From contig CAZCKU010000002.1 in NCBI GenBank assembly GCA_964499365.1, positions 248,001 through 312,000 of the forward strand: a stretch of DNA of 64,000 nucleotides, read 5' to 3'. Of the stretch, positions 36,881 through 45,602 are shown piece after piece (position 1 is the stretch's first letter; each line of letters starts with the position of its first letter). The notes beneath the pieces are model-generated. The model did not search any database. It worked only from the letters and a program-made list of their open reading frames with translations, and was not told the origin of the DNA. Position numbers and translations under genes: made by a program. The stretch is from PALSA-1316 sp964499365 (GTDB lineage: Bacteria > Nitrospirota > Thermodesulfovibrionia > Thermodesulfovibrionales > UBA6898).

Positions 36881-37424
36881 ATCCCTCTCCACGTTCAATT
36901 CTCCGGAGAATTGCGCTTATCTTTTGTGCGTATGATGCGCCTCGCTCCCTGTTGGGACTGTTATAACACCCTATGGCCTCCCAGTTATATCCGTGTTTAC
37001 GGATGCAGTGCGAGAGTATCCAGGCTCCAACCATGGTGCAGTAGCACTTATTGGAAAGCTGCCTCCAATTATCCCTCCCTATAACCCTTTGCCATCCGCT
37101 GTTTATCTGCATATGACAATAATCTACGGTCCCGTTCTTGTTTCTATTGACCGCTACAGGGTTATGTCCTGATTCGTGCCTGGATATCGACCAAAGCACT
37201 CTCGCATTGATTCCGTAGGTTGCCTCAGCCGCCATAAAGCAGTAATCATCGTCGTAGGATGTGGGAATAGCATAGTAAGCCTGAGAAGCCCTCTCTTTAA
37301 TATCAAGGATGACGACGGAAGTGTCTACTTCGGAATATGACACCGCAGGAAGTAGCGCGATTATCATGACGGCCGCCAGACTATATCTCATGCCCCACTT
37401 CAAATTGCGCGACCGCTCCGTCAT
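36861..37424 (-). CDS. Lytic transglycosylase, conjugation type (VirB1/SLT-like)
   Basis: This exported muramidase opens peptidoglycan for the transfer channel. The 187-residue protein has a signal segment (YSLAAVMIIALLPAVSYS) and a goose-type SLT domain with catalytic E84 in SISRHESGHNP, then VDYCHMQINSGW and GCYNSPN, all standard SLT motifs. Four to five extra cysteines suggest disulfides. It overlaps the mini-protein gene downstream and lies 24 bp after a small membrane-protein gene. Confidence 0.9.
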   Translation of the reverse strand: MTERSRNLKWGMRYSLAAVMIIALLPAVSYSEVDTSVVILDIKERASQAYYAIPTSYDDDYCFMAAEATYGINARVLWSISRHESGHNPVAVNRNKNGTVDYCHMQINSGWQRVIGRDNWRQLSNKCYCTMVGAWILSHCIRKHGYNWEAIGCYNSPNRERGASYAQKISAILRRIERGEGYEKRRS

Positions 37425-37448
37425 TGTGAGCCCGCCTCAACTATTTGC

Positions 37449-37661
37449 TTAACCATAAAATATGCTCACTATGTTTGGCAGAAAATAGAGAAGCAACGCT
37501 ATCATGACGGAAAAAAACTTGACGATCACCGAGGAGATTATTCTGGAGATCCAGACAAGTGAAATAAGAACTATGGGCGCCAGTATCCGGCACAACAGGA
37601 TGCCATGGACCTGGTAGTTGGCAAAAGCAAAGAGGTTATAATAAATTCCGTCATAGTTCAT
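37449..37661 (-). CDS. Small membrane protein
   Basis: The 70-residue protein has two predicted membrane helices (CRILAPIVLISLVWISRII and VKFFSVMIALLLYFLPNIVSIF). The start ATG 37661 overlaps the previous stop (ATGA), so the two membrane proteins are probably made together. No family is recognised. Two-helix size recalls pilin-like or TraL-like accessory subunits, but no conserved motif supports either. Confidence 0.6.
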   Translation of the reverse strand: MNYDGIYYNLFAFANYQVHGILLCRILAPIVLISLVWISRIISSVIVKFFSVMIALLLYFLPNIVSIFYG

Positions 37662-38392
37662 AACCCCTCCCCATCCATTCCAAGACCTCTATTCTGCCTC
37701 TTGTGGATCCTGAAAAAGAACATTGAACAAAAAGGCACTATGATCGCAACCGCGCTGGCAACAAGAACGGTTATGCTGGCTTCGAACAGGGACCTTTTGA
37801 CATAGTTGTGCAGAAAATAATAAATGTTCGTCGCAAAATTCGTGTTAATTTTTGTGAAGTAAAGGTACATATTGTTTATCGCCGCATCGCTCATCGCAAA
37901 CTTAAAGAGCACCCCCATAATGAGAAACGAGACCAGCGAAAAAGAAATCAGAAACATGGCCCTGGTTATGAATAAGGTGTTTATGGCACGTTTTGGGGTC
38001 ATACCGGTGTAATACCGGGAGGTAAGGATGCAGATAGTGGTTGAGAAGAAAAGCCCTCCAAAAGATGCCATTTTAATGAACCAGTAAAGGGGTGAGCCGT
38101 TCACGGTCCAAAACAAGAGTTGAGTCGTGCGCTCAACAAGGTAGTTTTCCTGGACATAGTACACGATGGCGCCCACAATAACGTAAAGCGAGAGCCAGAG
38201 GATGCTGTCTCTAAACGCCGAGTGCAGTCCAACTTTGCTGAAGCCCATTACATGGCTCATCGTGAAGAAATCTTTATGCAATGGCTGCCCCGAATGCTCG
38301 ACGAGATAATACTGCTGGATCTCTGACATTGCGTCAATCAATGTGGCCGGAGGTGTGAAATTCAAGCCTACGCTACTTTGTTGTTGATTCAT
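37658..38392 (-). CDS. Polytopic membrane protein of the transfer operon
   Basis: The 244-residue protein has a soluble N-terminus of about 60 residues and four membrane spans: ILWLSLYVIVGAIVYYV, WFIKMASFGGLFFSTTICIL, RAMFLISFSLVSFLIMGVLF and ITVLVASAVAIIVPFCSMFF. The tail is basic (RIHKRQNRG). I do not recognise it as any F-type Tra protein. It lies between the coupling protein (27 bp upstream) and the 70-residue membrane protein. Confidence 0.65.
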   Translation of the reverse strand: MNQQQSSVGLNFTPPATLIDAMSEIQQYYLVEHSGQPLHKDFFTMSHVMGFSKVGLHSAFRDSILWLSLYVIVGAIVYYVQENYLVERTTQLLFWTVNGSPLYWFIKMASFGGLFFSTTICILTSRYYTGMTPKRAINTLFITRAMFLISFSLVSFLIMGVLFKFAMSDAAINNMYLYFTKINTNFATNIYYFLHNYVKRSLFEASITVLVASAVAIIVPFCSMFFFRIHKRQNRGLGMDGEGL

Positions 38393-38419
38393 ACATACTC
38401 CTTCATCTCAGACATATAT

Positions 38420-40684
38420 TTACCGGGGAGACTCATCTGCGGTCATTGCGATGTCCTCATCCGTTCTCAAGCTGCTTTCGCTGTAACCCTCAGGCTGAAC
38501 TTCGACGCTATCGGATTTCTTACGGAAATTAACCTTTCCCCCTCCAATTTGGTCCCGATGCCCCTTCTCGGTGATAAGGCGTTTATTCTTTATTTCCACC
38601 TTGTGAGGTCCCTTAATCGCAGATATGTCGGGGTCTCCATCTTTTATTGTCGGCAGCACAAGGTCAGTGAGTGGCTCTTTAGCGTTGCCCCACAGCTCAT
38701 AGAGTTTTCTGATTTCCTTGGGAGGCTCTACTTTCATCCTCTGGAGCCACTTGCGCTTGTATATGCTGACCTTATTGGCTATAAAGGGATTGGTTTTCGA
38801 GGTGAAGCAGATTATTTTATCTTCCGGAATATTCGTGACCTTATCAGGGTCAAGCAGGTTTAAGCTTTCCTGCGATACCATGAGTCCTTTGAAGAGCCTG
38901 TAAGATGCCACCCTCTCTTTCCCGAGGCTGTCCGATATGTATTTTGCGGAGTCATAGTCGAGCCCGCGCATATACACCCTTGTCCTGAAATTTGCCATGA
39001 GCGAGCCGTAATCGTCCTTGTAGTACTTCAGAAAGCCCAAATCAGTGACGCTCGCGATAACATGCGTTCGTGTCTCTCGCGCAATGGATACGAGGTCAGG
39101 GAGACCGGTGACCTTCAAATTTCTCAACTCATCGAGATATAAATACAGGTCGTTCGGCGTCATGGCCTTTTCGCCCCTCTGAATCGCCTGTTTCATCAAC
39201 GTTCTCTCCTCGAAGGCCATATTGATAACCAGGTTTACTATAAGGCTCGTCAGTTTGGTGCCCGGTTCTTTCTTATGGATGGGGCAGCCAAGGACAAGTA
39301 GACATGGTTCGTTTTCTCTGAACAGCATCGAGAGATCGAACTCTTTTCTGCTGAAAGCCTTTCTAACAGGTTCTTCCATAAATGGCTCAAGCTTTCCCCT
39401 GATACTCGTGAGCGCGTTGACCCTCGTCTCGCTGTTGAGCTTATGGAAGTCATCAAAAATGGCCTGGATGTAATCATCCGAGCTATCAATGAATTTTTCG
39501 AGGGTTGTAACCGATTCGCTTATCTTAAAAACCGTCGCAAGGTTACAGTATTCCGACCTGAAAGTCTGAACCAGCTTAAGGATCGCATAGAGCAGATATC
39601 TTGTCCTCGATTTGAAAAAAACGTCTTCCTTCCCTATGGCCTCCTCTTTCTCCCTGAGCATGACGTCGCATATCGTAAGGAGCTCCTGCTCGTCCGCCCC
39701 CAGAAGTGGATTAATAGCAATTGTCTCCGGGTGCCAGGGATCAAAGAGATAGACCTTTTTCCCGGTTTTGAGCCATCTGCCTGCCACCCAGTTATAAAGC
39801 TCTGGCGACTTTGCGTCCGGAACGACTGCTGACCCGGGACTATCGGCGTCAAAGAGTAGCGGCGGTATTATCAGAGCTGATGATTTGCCCTCTCCCGTGG
39901 GTCCTCCGATAAGCGTATGGAGAAAACGCATCATCCTTGGAAGGCCTATTTTTTTACCGTCCACTTCGCCAAGAAAATAGTAGCCTCGGGAAAATGAGAG
40001 TTTCTTGTAGATAGACAGGTATATCTTATCCCTAAGCTCCTGCGGGAACTCATCTATCTCAAAGGACTCTATGTAGTGCAGGAATGAAGAAAGGAGCATC
40101 ATGGCAGCGCCATTCATAATGACAAATGTCATTGAAAGAACTATTAACCCAGGGAAAATAGACAGGTCCACAAAGTAGAAGGGAGACACCGCGATTATAG
40201 AGACCCCGGCCTTGGCCCTATTAAGTATCCTTTCCGAGCCGAGTACCTTTCCCAAGAGTGTCAATTCCCTGTTCGGGTTGACTTCATGGAGGGCTCTGTC
40301 TTCCTGTGAACCGTCTTCGGCATGCTTATCCTGGGTTGCCTTCGTTTCTACGCCATTGCTGATATTGCCAGTTGCCTCGTTGCTGTCACCGTCACCAGCA
40401 TTCTTAGGCTCTGAGGTCGGCTGTTGACGTATCTTTATTCTCTGTGTTTTGCCCTGGAATGACATTGCAAGCTTATGGTTAGGCAGCAGAATGTCGATCA
40501 GCACGAATGCATAATAGGGCAAGGTAAGGCAAAAAATTACCTTGTGGAATAAAGGAAAGATCAAACAGGTAAGAGTCGCTATAGCAGCAACTGCAGATGA
40601 TACCCCCACCTGACGGAGGATAGCCTCTTTCCTGGTCAGCATGTGATAATGCTGAATGACTTCTTTTTGGGTGGCCCAGCCCAT
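38420..40684 (-). CDS. traD: Type IV coupling protein TraD/VirD4
   Basis: The inner-membrane ATPase links relaxosome or other substrates to the type IV channel. The 754-residue protein has two N-terminal hydrophobic hairpins (residues about 25-65 and 160-205). Walker A is GPTGEGKSS near 259, then VVPDAKSPELY and VYLFDPWHPETIAINPL. Walker B is LYLYLDELRNL near 513, with the family motif DLVSIARETRTHVI after it. The tail is acidic and charged, as in substrate-binding coupling-protein tails. It is the only secretion ATPase I see in the island; no VirB4/TraC is present. Confidence 0.93.
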   Translation of the reverse strand: MGWATQKEVIQHYHMLTRKEAILRQVGVSSAVAAIATLTCLIFPLFHKVIFCLTLPYYAFVLIDILLPNHKLAMSFQGKTQRIKIRQQPTSEPKNAGDGDSNEATGNISNGVETKATQDKHAEDGSQEDRALHEVNPNRELTLLGKVLGSERILNRAKAGVSIIAVSPFYFVDLSIFPGLIVLSMTFVIMNGAAMMLLSSFLHYIESFEIDEFPQELRDKIYLSIYKKLSFSRGYYFLGEVDGKKIGLPRMMRFLHTLIGGPTGEGKSSALIIPPLLFDADSPGSAVVPDAKSPELYNWVAGRWLKTGKKVYLFDPWHPETIAINPLLGADEQELLTICDVMLREKEEAIGKEDVFFKSRTRYLLYAILKLVQTFRSEYCNLATVFKISESVTTLEKFIDSSDDYIQAIFDDFHKLNSETRVNALTSIRGKLEPFMEEPVRKAFSRKEFDLSMLFRENEPCLLVLGCPIHKKEPGTKLTSLIVNLVINMAFEERTLMKQAIQRGEKAMTPNDLYLYLDELRNLKVTGLPDLVSIARETRTHVIASVTDLGFLKYYKDDYGSLMANFRTRVYMRGLDYDSAKYISDSLGKERVASYRLFKGLMVSQESLNLLDPDKVTNIPEDKIICFTSKTNPFIANKVSIYKRKWLQRMKVEPPKEIRKLYELWGNAKEPLTDLVLPTIKDGDPDISAIKGPHKVEIKNKRLITEKGHRDQIGGGKVNFRKKSDSVEVQPEGYSESSLRTDEDIAMTADESPR

Positions 40685-40777
40685 TATGACTTATTTCCTT
40701 CTGCGCAATTAATGATGATATTTCTGTGCTTAAGCCACATTAGATGAGTTGCTCCTGATCGATATAACTGCTCATCA

Positions 40778-41707
40778 TTATGCCTGTGTATATTGTTCAT
40801 TCAGTTTGCCCGTGAGAATATCCATCATGCGAAGCTCGATCATTTCACCATAGGGAATAAGGCATTTTTTCGCCTCCTCCTCGGAGGTTGCCGCCACCAA
40901 AACATTATTGCAGCTCCCGTTAACACACACCGCAACGTAGAGCCGATAACCCGCTTGAGAAATTTCGTGGGAGAGGTTGTTTCTAAGGAGCTTGGAGACA
41001 TCTCTTATGGAGCGACGGGTTTCAATCAATCTCTCAAAATGTCTGCGGTTACGTTGCATCTTTCTTTCCGACAGGGCGCTCAGGACCATATACAAATCCG
41101 TCGACAAAAGACCCTTAAAGCTCTCAAAACAGATAAGGTATTTGGGACCATAAGAGATAGCCTTGAACCTCTTTGAATTATCCTCCCGTGAAAAAGGCTC
41201 TTCCCCTTCCAATTCAGAATCCTCCCTGATTTCTTCCATTTCTTCGGGACCGACCAGTGAGGAACCATAAAGCAGTTCTTCCTCCCGGTCTAGTGGCGAC
41301 CCATCGTCACTGAAAAAAATGTCGTGGCTGAACCGATCAAGCATCGTTTCGTTGAAATCCGCTGCTTCCATCCCGTTGACGTTTTCGGAGTATCGCGCGC
41401 TGTCCCAAGTCTTGTCTGTAACAACCCCATTCCGGGAAGATTTGTCGAGCTGCTTATTTAGGAACCATATGTATGACGAGGTATGCTTTGTCGGTTTTCT
41501 GCGGTTGTGATAATACTTCATCCTGTCGTATGCGGCTGCGGCTTCCGAAACGATTTCATCGAGGTCGAAATTATTGCCAAATCTCTTTCGAGCTGTTTTG
41601 ACGATAAGCCAGAAATTCTTTTTAATGAAAATGCCAAGCTCGTCTTCTGAGTGGCTAAACTTTTCCAGAAACTCCCTGTAGTGATCCTCGTGAATACTTA
41701 ATTTCAT
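40778..41707 (-). CDS. Possible sigma-factor-like regulator
   Basis: The 309-residue protein begins after AAAGGAGG, 8 bp before ATG 41707. Residues about 25-95 resemble sigma-70 region 2 (FDLDEIVSEAAAAYDRMKYYHNRRKPTKHTSSYIWFLNKQLDK). A strongly acidic linker (about 130-175) follows. A later basic block, RNRRHFERLIETRRSIRDVSKLLRNNL, could be a DNA-binding helix set. The last 60 residues look beta-rich. The sigma resemblance is weak and based only on pattern. Its position second in the operon, after the ParB-like gene, is common for regulators. Alternative: unknown DNA-binding protein. Confidence 0.5.
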   Translation of the reverse strand: MKLSIHEDHYREFLEKFSHSEDELGIFIKKNFWLIVKTARKRFGNNFDLDEIVSEAAAAYDRMKYYHNRRKPTKHTSSYIWFLNKQLDKSSRNGVVTDKTWDSARYSENVNGMEAADFNETMLDRFSHDIFFSDDGSPLDREEELLYGSSLVGPEEMEEIREDSELEGEEPFSREDNSKRFKAISYGPKYLICFESFKGLLSTDLYMVLSALSERKMQRNRRHFERLIETRRSIRDVSKLLRNNLSHEISQAGYRLYVAVCVNGSCNNVLVAATSEEEAKKCLIPYGEMIELRMMDILTGKLNEQYTQA

Positions 41708-41739
41708 TATGGTGGCCTCCTTTAATGATGTATCTATAA

Positions 41740-43230
41740 TTAAAAAAACACTTTAACCTCGTTAATTCTCTGCATAATGTCTTTTCGACTGGTGAACTCC
41801 AGAGATTCAATAACCTTCAGAAACAGAGGAAACTGCTTTGTCATCTTTATGGTGCTTATTCCATGGAGCTTGGCCCACTCGAAGTGAGAGATGGCCACAT
41901 AGGCCGCGTTCAGCGCCAGTTGATTAATTGCGGGGTTGGCTTCCTTCGGCAGATCTATGGGTTTCTTCTTAATATCGAGTATGTGACCTTCCAGAAGAGC
42001 GTTCTTGAGAGCTTCGAGATTGTCCAATAGGTATTCCATCGAGCGGTCAAGCTCGTCCTTGAGCCAATCTCGCGAATATTCACAATCGCGCTTGCATTCT
42101 TCCTGCCTCCTGTTTAAATTCTGCTCCAGACGCTTAATTGATTCATCCTTTTTAACACTTTCCTCGTTTGATTTCTTATGGAAACTGTGCTCTTCGTCAT
42201 AGAGGCCTTTAATCTCTTCGTAAAGAAGAGCATACCCGCCGCTGGATATTATTTTTTTCATTTTTTCAGACTTTCTCTCCAGTATCGGGAGGAAGTGAAC
42301 GATGACTAAGTCATCAGCATCGTCGAACCACTCAAGGGACCTGAGAACATCGCATATCTTTGTGAGTTTCGATATGATTTCTTCCTTCTTGTCCTCGGTC
42401 AGTTCATTTGTTCTATCTATTGAAGCTAAAGGGGTTTTACTGAAGCTGAGGTCCGGCAGGAGATCTCGACCGGGGAATAGGGGCTTGGGTGGTCTTAGAA
42501 TGAGGTCATTTTCAGGGGGGGTATCATTTTGGCCACGTGGCCAAAATGATACCCCCCCTGAGGCTGGAATGTCAGCTTCTTTCTTCCAACGCATTATTGT
42601 CAACTCCTTGACGTCATCATTGTATTCCCGTGCGAGCTTATTGACCTGCTCCCCTTTCTTCAGTCTTTCGACGACTTCGTCTTTCAGTCTTTGCCTCTTT
42701 TCTTTGTTTATTTCCTCCAGCCAGCGCCTTATCGAGCGTCCCCCCGCACAAAGTGCCTTGGAAATTCTTTCCTCGGAAAAGCCCTGCTCACTAAGTACGT
42801 TCGCTGCCGCTATTCTCTCTTTAAGCGTAAGAGGCATCGGCGACTTTGCATTATAAGGGCATGATAATTCGAGTATCTCGCCGCGGACTTTTCGATCCTC
42901 GAGGTCGGAGACTGTATACGAAGGATCCGTATGTACGTTTGCCAGAACATCGGAAGCCTTCAATCTCCTGAGAGCCTCGTATCTGTGCAGTCCTTCCAGA
43001 ATAAGATATATGGAACTTCTGGGATCGCCTGACTGTATGAGCAAGACTTCTATCGGCGCAACTGTGCGATCCGATTCATACTTGAAAAGCTCAAGAAAGA
43101 ATAGGACGCGGTCTTCGACAATTTCTTGCCTGGGGTTCGTTCCTTCTAAGGACTGAACATTTCTGAACGGAATCCTCTGTGTAAATACTGCTCTTGTCCC
43201 TAACTCTGCTGCCATTGCACCATCTGCCAT
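41740..43230 (-). CDS. ParB/Srx-like DNA-binding protein heading the transfer operon
   Basis: The 496-residue protein starts at ATG 43230 after a strong GGGGAGGTG. Residues about 10-110 fit a ParB N-terminal domain, with ILEGLHRYEALRRLKA as the G-x-R-R-Y-x-A type motif. A helix-turn-helix follows (GFSEERISKALCAGGRSIRRWLEEI) and a second possible one (EQVNKLAREYNDDVKELTIMRW). The C-terminal 250 residues are mostly helical and charged. A 50-bp perfect palindrome lies inside the coding region and is translated in frame as part of a proline/glycine-rich linker. ParB-type proteins at the head of mobile-element operons act in partition or transcription control. Confidence 0.75.
   Translation of the reverse strand: MADGAMAAELGTRAVFTQRIPFRNVQSLEGTNPRQEIVEDRVLFFLELFKYESDRTVAPIEVLLIQSGDPRSSIYLILEGLHRYEALRRLKASDVLANVHTDPSYTVSDLEDRKVRGEILELSCPYNAKSPMPLTLKERIAAANVLSEQGFSEERISKALCAGGRSIRRWLEEINKEKRQRLKDEVVERLKKGEQVNKLAREYNDDVKELTIMRWKKEADIPASGGVSFWPRGQNDTPPENDLILRPPKPLFPGRDLLPDLSFSKTPLASIDRTNELTEDKKEEIISKLTKICDVLRSLEWFDDADDLVIVHFLPILERKSEKMKKIISSGGYALLYEEIKGLYDEEHSFHKKSNEESVKKDESIKRLEQNLNRRQEECKRDCEYSRDWLKDELDRSMEYLLDNLEALKNALLEGHILDIKKKPIDLPKEANPAINQLALNAAYVAISHFEWAKLHGISTIKMTKQFPLFLKVIESLEFTSRKDIMQRINEVKVFF
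42512..42561. repeat. 50-bp perfect palindrome within the ParB-like gene
   Basis: Arms of 25 bp (42512-42536 and 42537-42561) are exact reverse complements with no loop. The centre is GGCCACGTGGCC and the outer part is a run of seven G then TATCATTTT. It could be a protein-binding site, a fossil of joined transposon ends, or a small mobile palindrome. It is not a terminator: it lies inside a gene and has no T tract. Confidence 0.95.
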
Positions 43231-43987
43231 TATTACACCTCCCCATGTAAAATTCAGACTCCATCAAAGAAATATTATTTTCAGTCTCGCTAAAACTAAT
43301 TTTTCTTTGTTTTCTTAGTGTTAGAGATATGGAGTTGGGGAAAACGGACGAAAATGCTCCTCGTAGAGAAGATAAAGAAGGGATAAGAACGTGGGTGGGA
43401 AAAAGATGCCTATTCTTGCTTTGCCAGGATTTGCGTCGCGATCCCCATGGCCCAGCCAATTGCTAAGGGCCTACTATGATTACTTTTTTGACATTTTCCC
43501 TCATGTCACCCCGTAGGAATCTGATGATTCATGGGGCGGGAACTCACACAATTGGGTATTTTCTACGGGAAAAGCAGCCAGCAATGCTTGATGAATATGT
43601 GCTCCAGAATGGCGCAGCGCCTCGATCTGCTGAAATAAGAACACTTGCTACCCGTATGGGAACCCGCATAGATACGGAGTTTCATGCTTATTGGGAGGTA
43701 AATAGACGGTGGGCAAACAGGTTGCTAATTTTTCATCTACGCTCATCAGATCGCGAAGAATCGACTCGATGAGCATAAGATCTGAATGTAGTTTAATTTC
43801 GAATATGATTTATTTTGTCCTTAACGTCATGATTTTAAATAATAACATACCTTTATTTTGAATTTTCCCATCCGATGTTTTTGGAGCTCTCTCCTAATGA
43901 AAGAAAAATAAATAATATTATTTTATTCCGTGGTCAAGGTATACGGAGAGGTCATGATGTTACTTAAAGGGAGATCATCGCATTGGC
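43231..43987. other. Divergent control region between transfer operon and recombination genes
   Basis: About 750 bp without a gene that I can support. It contains the leader of the ParB-like gene and AT-rich stretches at about 43245-43320 and 43790-43930. An ATG-initiated frame on the + strand at 43476-43772 (98 codons) is low-complexity in appearance and has no family resemblance. GGAGAG followed by ATGATG at about 43945-43957 opens only a 21-codon frame. The - strand operon and the + strand xis/int pair must both be started from here. Confidence 0.5.
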
Positions 43988-44302
43988 ATGCAGAAAATAG
44001 AGTTTCCGCGGGAAAATGAACACGATTTTATAGAACATGACGGCTTACCGGTCATCGTTGATGACCTTTACCTGATCAACCAGCTCAACCTGACAAAGGG
44101 ATTTATCAACCGTCACTCAAAATCTATGGGATCTTTCTGCCGCCCCCGAAGATTTTTTTTAAAAAAGGTTCTGTGCCATCTTGACAAAATGGCAGGTAAC
44201 TCAATGAATAAAAATAGAACCTCCGAAATTAGTAAGGTGGCATCGATACGTCAGGTGAACAATCTCCTTGACGGAGTTATGAAACAAAGAAAGGGGAAAT
44301 AA
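43988..44302 (+). CDS. Excisionase-like small DNA-binding protein
   Basis: The 104-residue protein's stop codon directly abuts the integrase ATG. The central stretch DDLYLINQLNLTKGFINRHSKS followed by RPRRFFLKKVLCHLDKMA has the layout of a winged helix in AlpA/Xis proteins (recognition helix, then R-x-x-F-x-x-x-x-L). The C-terminal part is basic. Function is inferred from this and from position; excisionase genes commonly sit next to the recombinase. The start ATG has only a weak, distant GGGAG. Confidence 0.6.
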   Translation: MQKIEFPRENEHDFIEHDGLPVIVDDLYLINQLNLTKGFINRHSKSMGSFCRPRRFFLKKVLCHLDKMAGNSMNKNRTSEISKVASIRQVNNLLDGVMKQRKGK

Positions 44303-45325
44303 ATGACAGTCTACCGAAGGGGAGACGGCTGGTACGTCAACATCAAGCTTGGCGGGATAAGACTCAACCGAAAAATAGCCGATACAAAGAAAGAGGCCAA
44401 GGATAGAGAAGCCGAATTGAGAACCAAGTTCCGGCTGAAGCAGCTTCATCTTGCCGATTTACAAAACGTGGTTCTCTTTCAAACCGTTGCCGAGGAATAT
44501 ATCGATTATATCAAAAATACAAAATCGGGCAGACTCTTCGAACTCGAGTCAACAGACTATAAGAATCATCTTGAACCCTTTTTTGCAAACTATTTGCTAC
44601 AAGATATCAACGACAATACACTCCTGAAGTTCCAGGAAAGGCAAAAATCCTCGGGGTATGCAAATCGGACATGCAACATGCATATGGGGCTTGTTAGAAA
44701 AATCATGAATTTTGCGAAAACGAAACAGTATATAACACATTTGGATTTGAAGTATCCCATGCTCAAAGAAAGCAAAAAACAGCATGCCTTTTTTACACCC
44801 AATGAGTACGACCTTCTAATAAAACATATCACCAACGATCTCGCCCGCAGACGCATTGAGTTCGCAAAAAATACCGGTCTCCGTCCCGGCGAACTTACTT
44901 ATCTCGAATGGAATGACGTAAGTTTCGAGTTCAAAGCGATAAAAATTCAGGGAAAGGAAAAATGGAAGCCAAAGACCGATGAGGAGAGGACCGTTCCGCT
45001 GAATAATACAGCACTCCAGATTTTGATTGAACTCTACGAGAAGAGAAAAGGCAGGTGGGTATTCTCAAATAGCGATAAACCCGTCAAGTCTATCAAGCGC
45101 TCGCTGAGCACTGCCGCACGGCTTGCAGGCATTACAAAAAAGGCAACACCGAATATGCTCAGACACACATTTGCGACCCATGCTCTCGACAAGGGTGCCG
45201 ATCTTATGTCGGTCAAGGAAGTCCTGGGGCAGAAAAATATAACCACCACGGAGAAATATCTGCACAGTATCAAAGAGAGCATGCGCGATGCCGTGAACAG
45301 GGTTGAAAGGAAAAAGAAGAAGTAA
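44303..45325 (+). CDS. int: Tyrosine recombinase/integrase
   Basis: The 340-residue site-specific recombinase has an N-terminal DNA-arm domain (VYRRGDGWYVNIKLGG), a SAM-like core-binding domain about 55-150, and a catalytic domain with box I NTGLRPGEL (R194), LRHTFATH (R287, H288) and the tyrosine in TTTEKYLH (Y319). Two usually conserved histidines are replaced: box II reads NMLRH (N284 in place of H) and the usual LGH reads LGQ (Q310). It is the only recombinase in the window and lies at the right boundary of the - strand island, about 5 kb from the tRNA-Pro gene. It is preceded immediately by the excisionase-like gene. Confidence 0.93.
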   Translation: MTVYRRGDGWYVNIKLGGIRLNRKIADTKKEAKDREAELRTKFRLKQLHLADLQNVVLFQTVAEEYIDYIKNTKSGRLFELESTDYKNHLEPFFANYLLQDINDNTLLKFQERQKSSGYANRTCNMHMGLVRKIMNFAKTKQYITHLDLKYPMLKESKKQHAFFTPNEYDLLIKHITNDLARRRIEFAKNTGLRPGELTYLEWNDVSFEFKAIKIQGKEKWKPKTDEERTVPLNNTALQILIELYEKRKGRWVFSNSDKPVKSIKRSLSTAARLAGITKKATPNMLRHTFATHALDKGADLMSVKEVLGQKNITTTEKYLHSIKESMRDAVNRVERKKKK

Positions 45326-45384
45326 TTGTGCGCGTCCAAAACTATACAGAGAAAAGCTAAAGGCCATTCACCTGACAATGCAAT

Positions 45385-45429
45385 AGTCACTAATTGCGTT
45401 TACACATCTTGTAAACGCAATTAGTGACT
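45385..45429. repeat. Perfect 19-bp inverted repeat downstream of the integrase
   Basis: Arms 45385-45403 and 45411-45429 are exact complements around a 7-base loop (acatctt). It begins 60 bp after the integrase stop. There is no T tract on either strand, so a simple terminator is unlikely. It may be a recombination or regulatory site. The rest of the 277-bp gap 45326-45602 holds nothing that I can support. Confidence 0.85.
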
Positions 45430-45602
45430 CGCACTTACGGGTGGAAGTTCTCGCCTCCAGTTTCTTGGCTGGTCAGACAATTACACCCTGCTACCCCGCA
45501 CTGCTGGTACTCCATCAAAAATGTTGATTACCAAAAGAAATAGGAGAGAGAATCGCGACTCCCCGGCGCGAGTGTTTACGAGCGTATGTGAGCAGCCGAT
45601 TG

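Noticed and set aside
37658..38392. Four-span membrane protein as TraE or TraG
   Set aside because: Topology and sequence do not match either family.
42512..42561. Palindrome as a terminator or cruciform in an intergenic region
   Set aside because: It lies inside an uninterrupted coding frame and lacks a T tract.
43476..43772. 98-codon + strand frame in the divergent control region
   Set aside because: No ribosome site, no recognisable domain and odd composition; not listed as a gene.
45385..45429. Hairpin as the integrase terminator
   Set aside because: No T tract on either strand, unlike the other terminators in the window.
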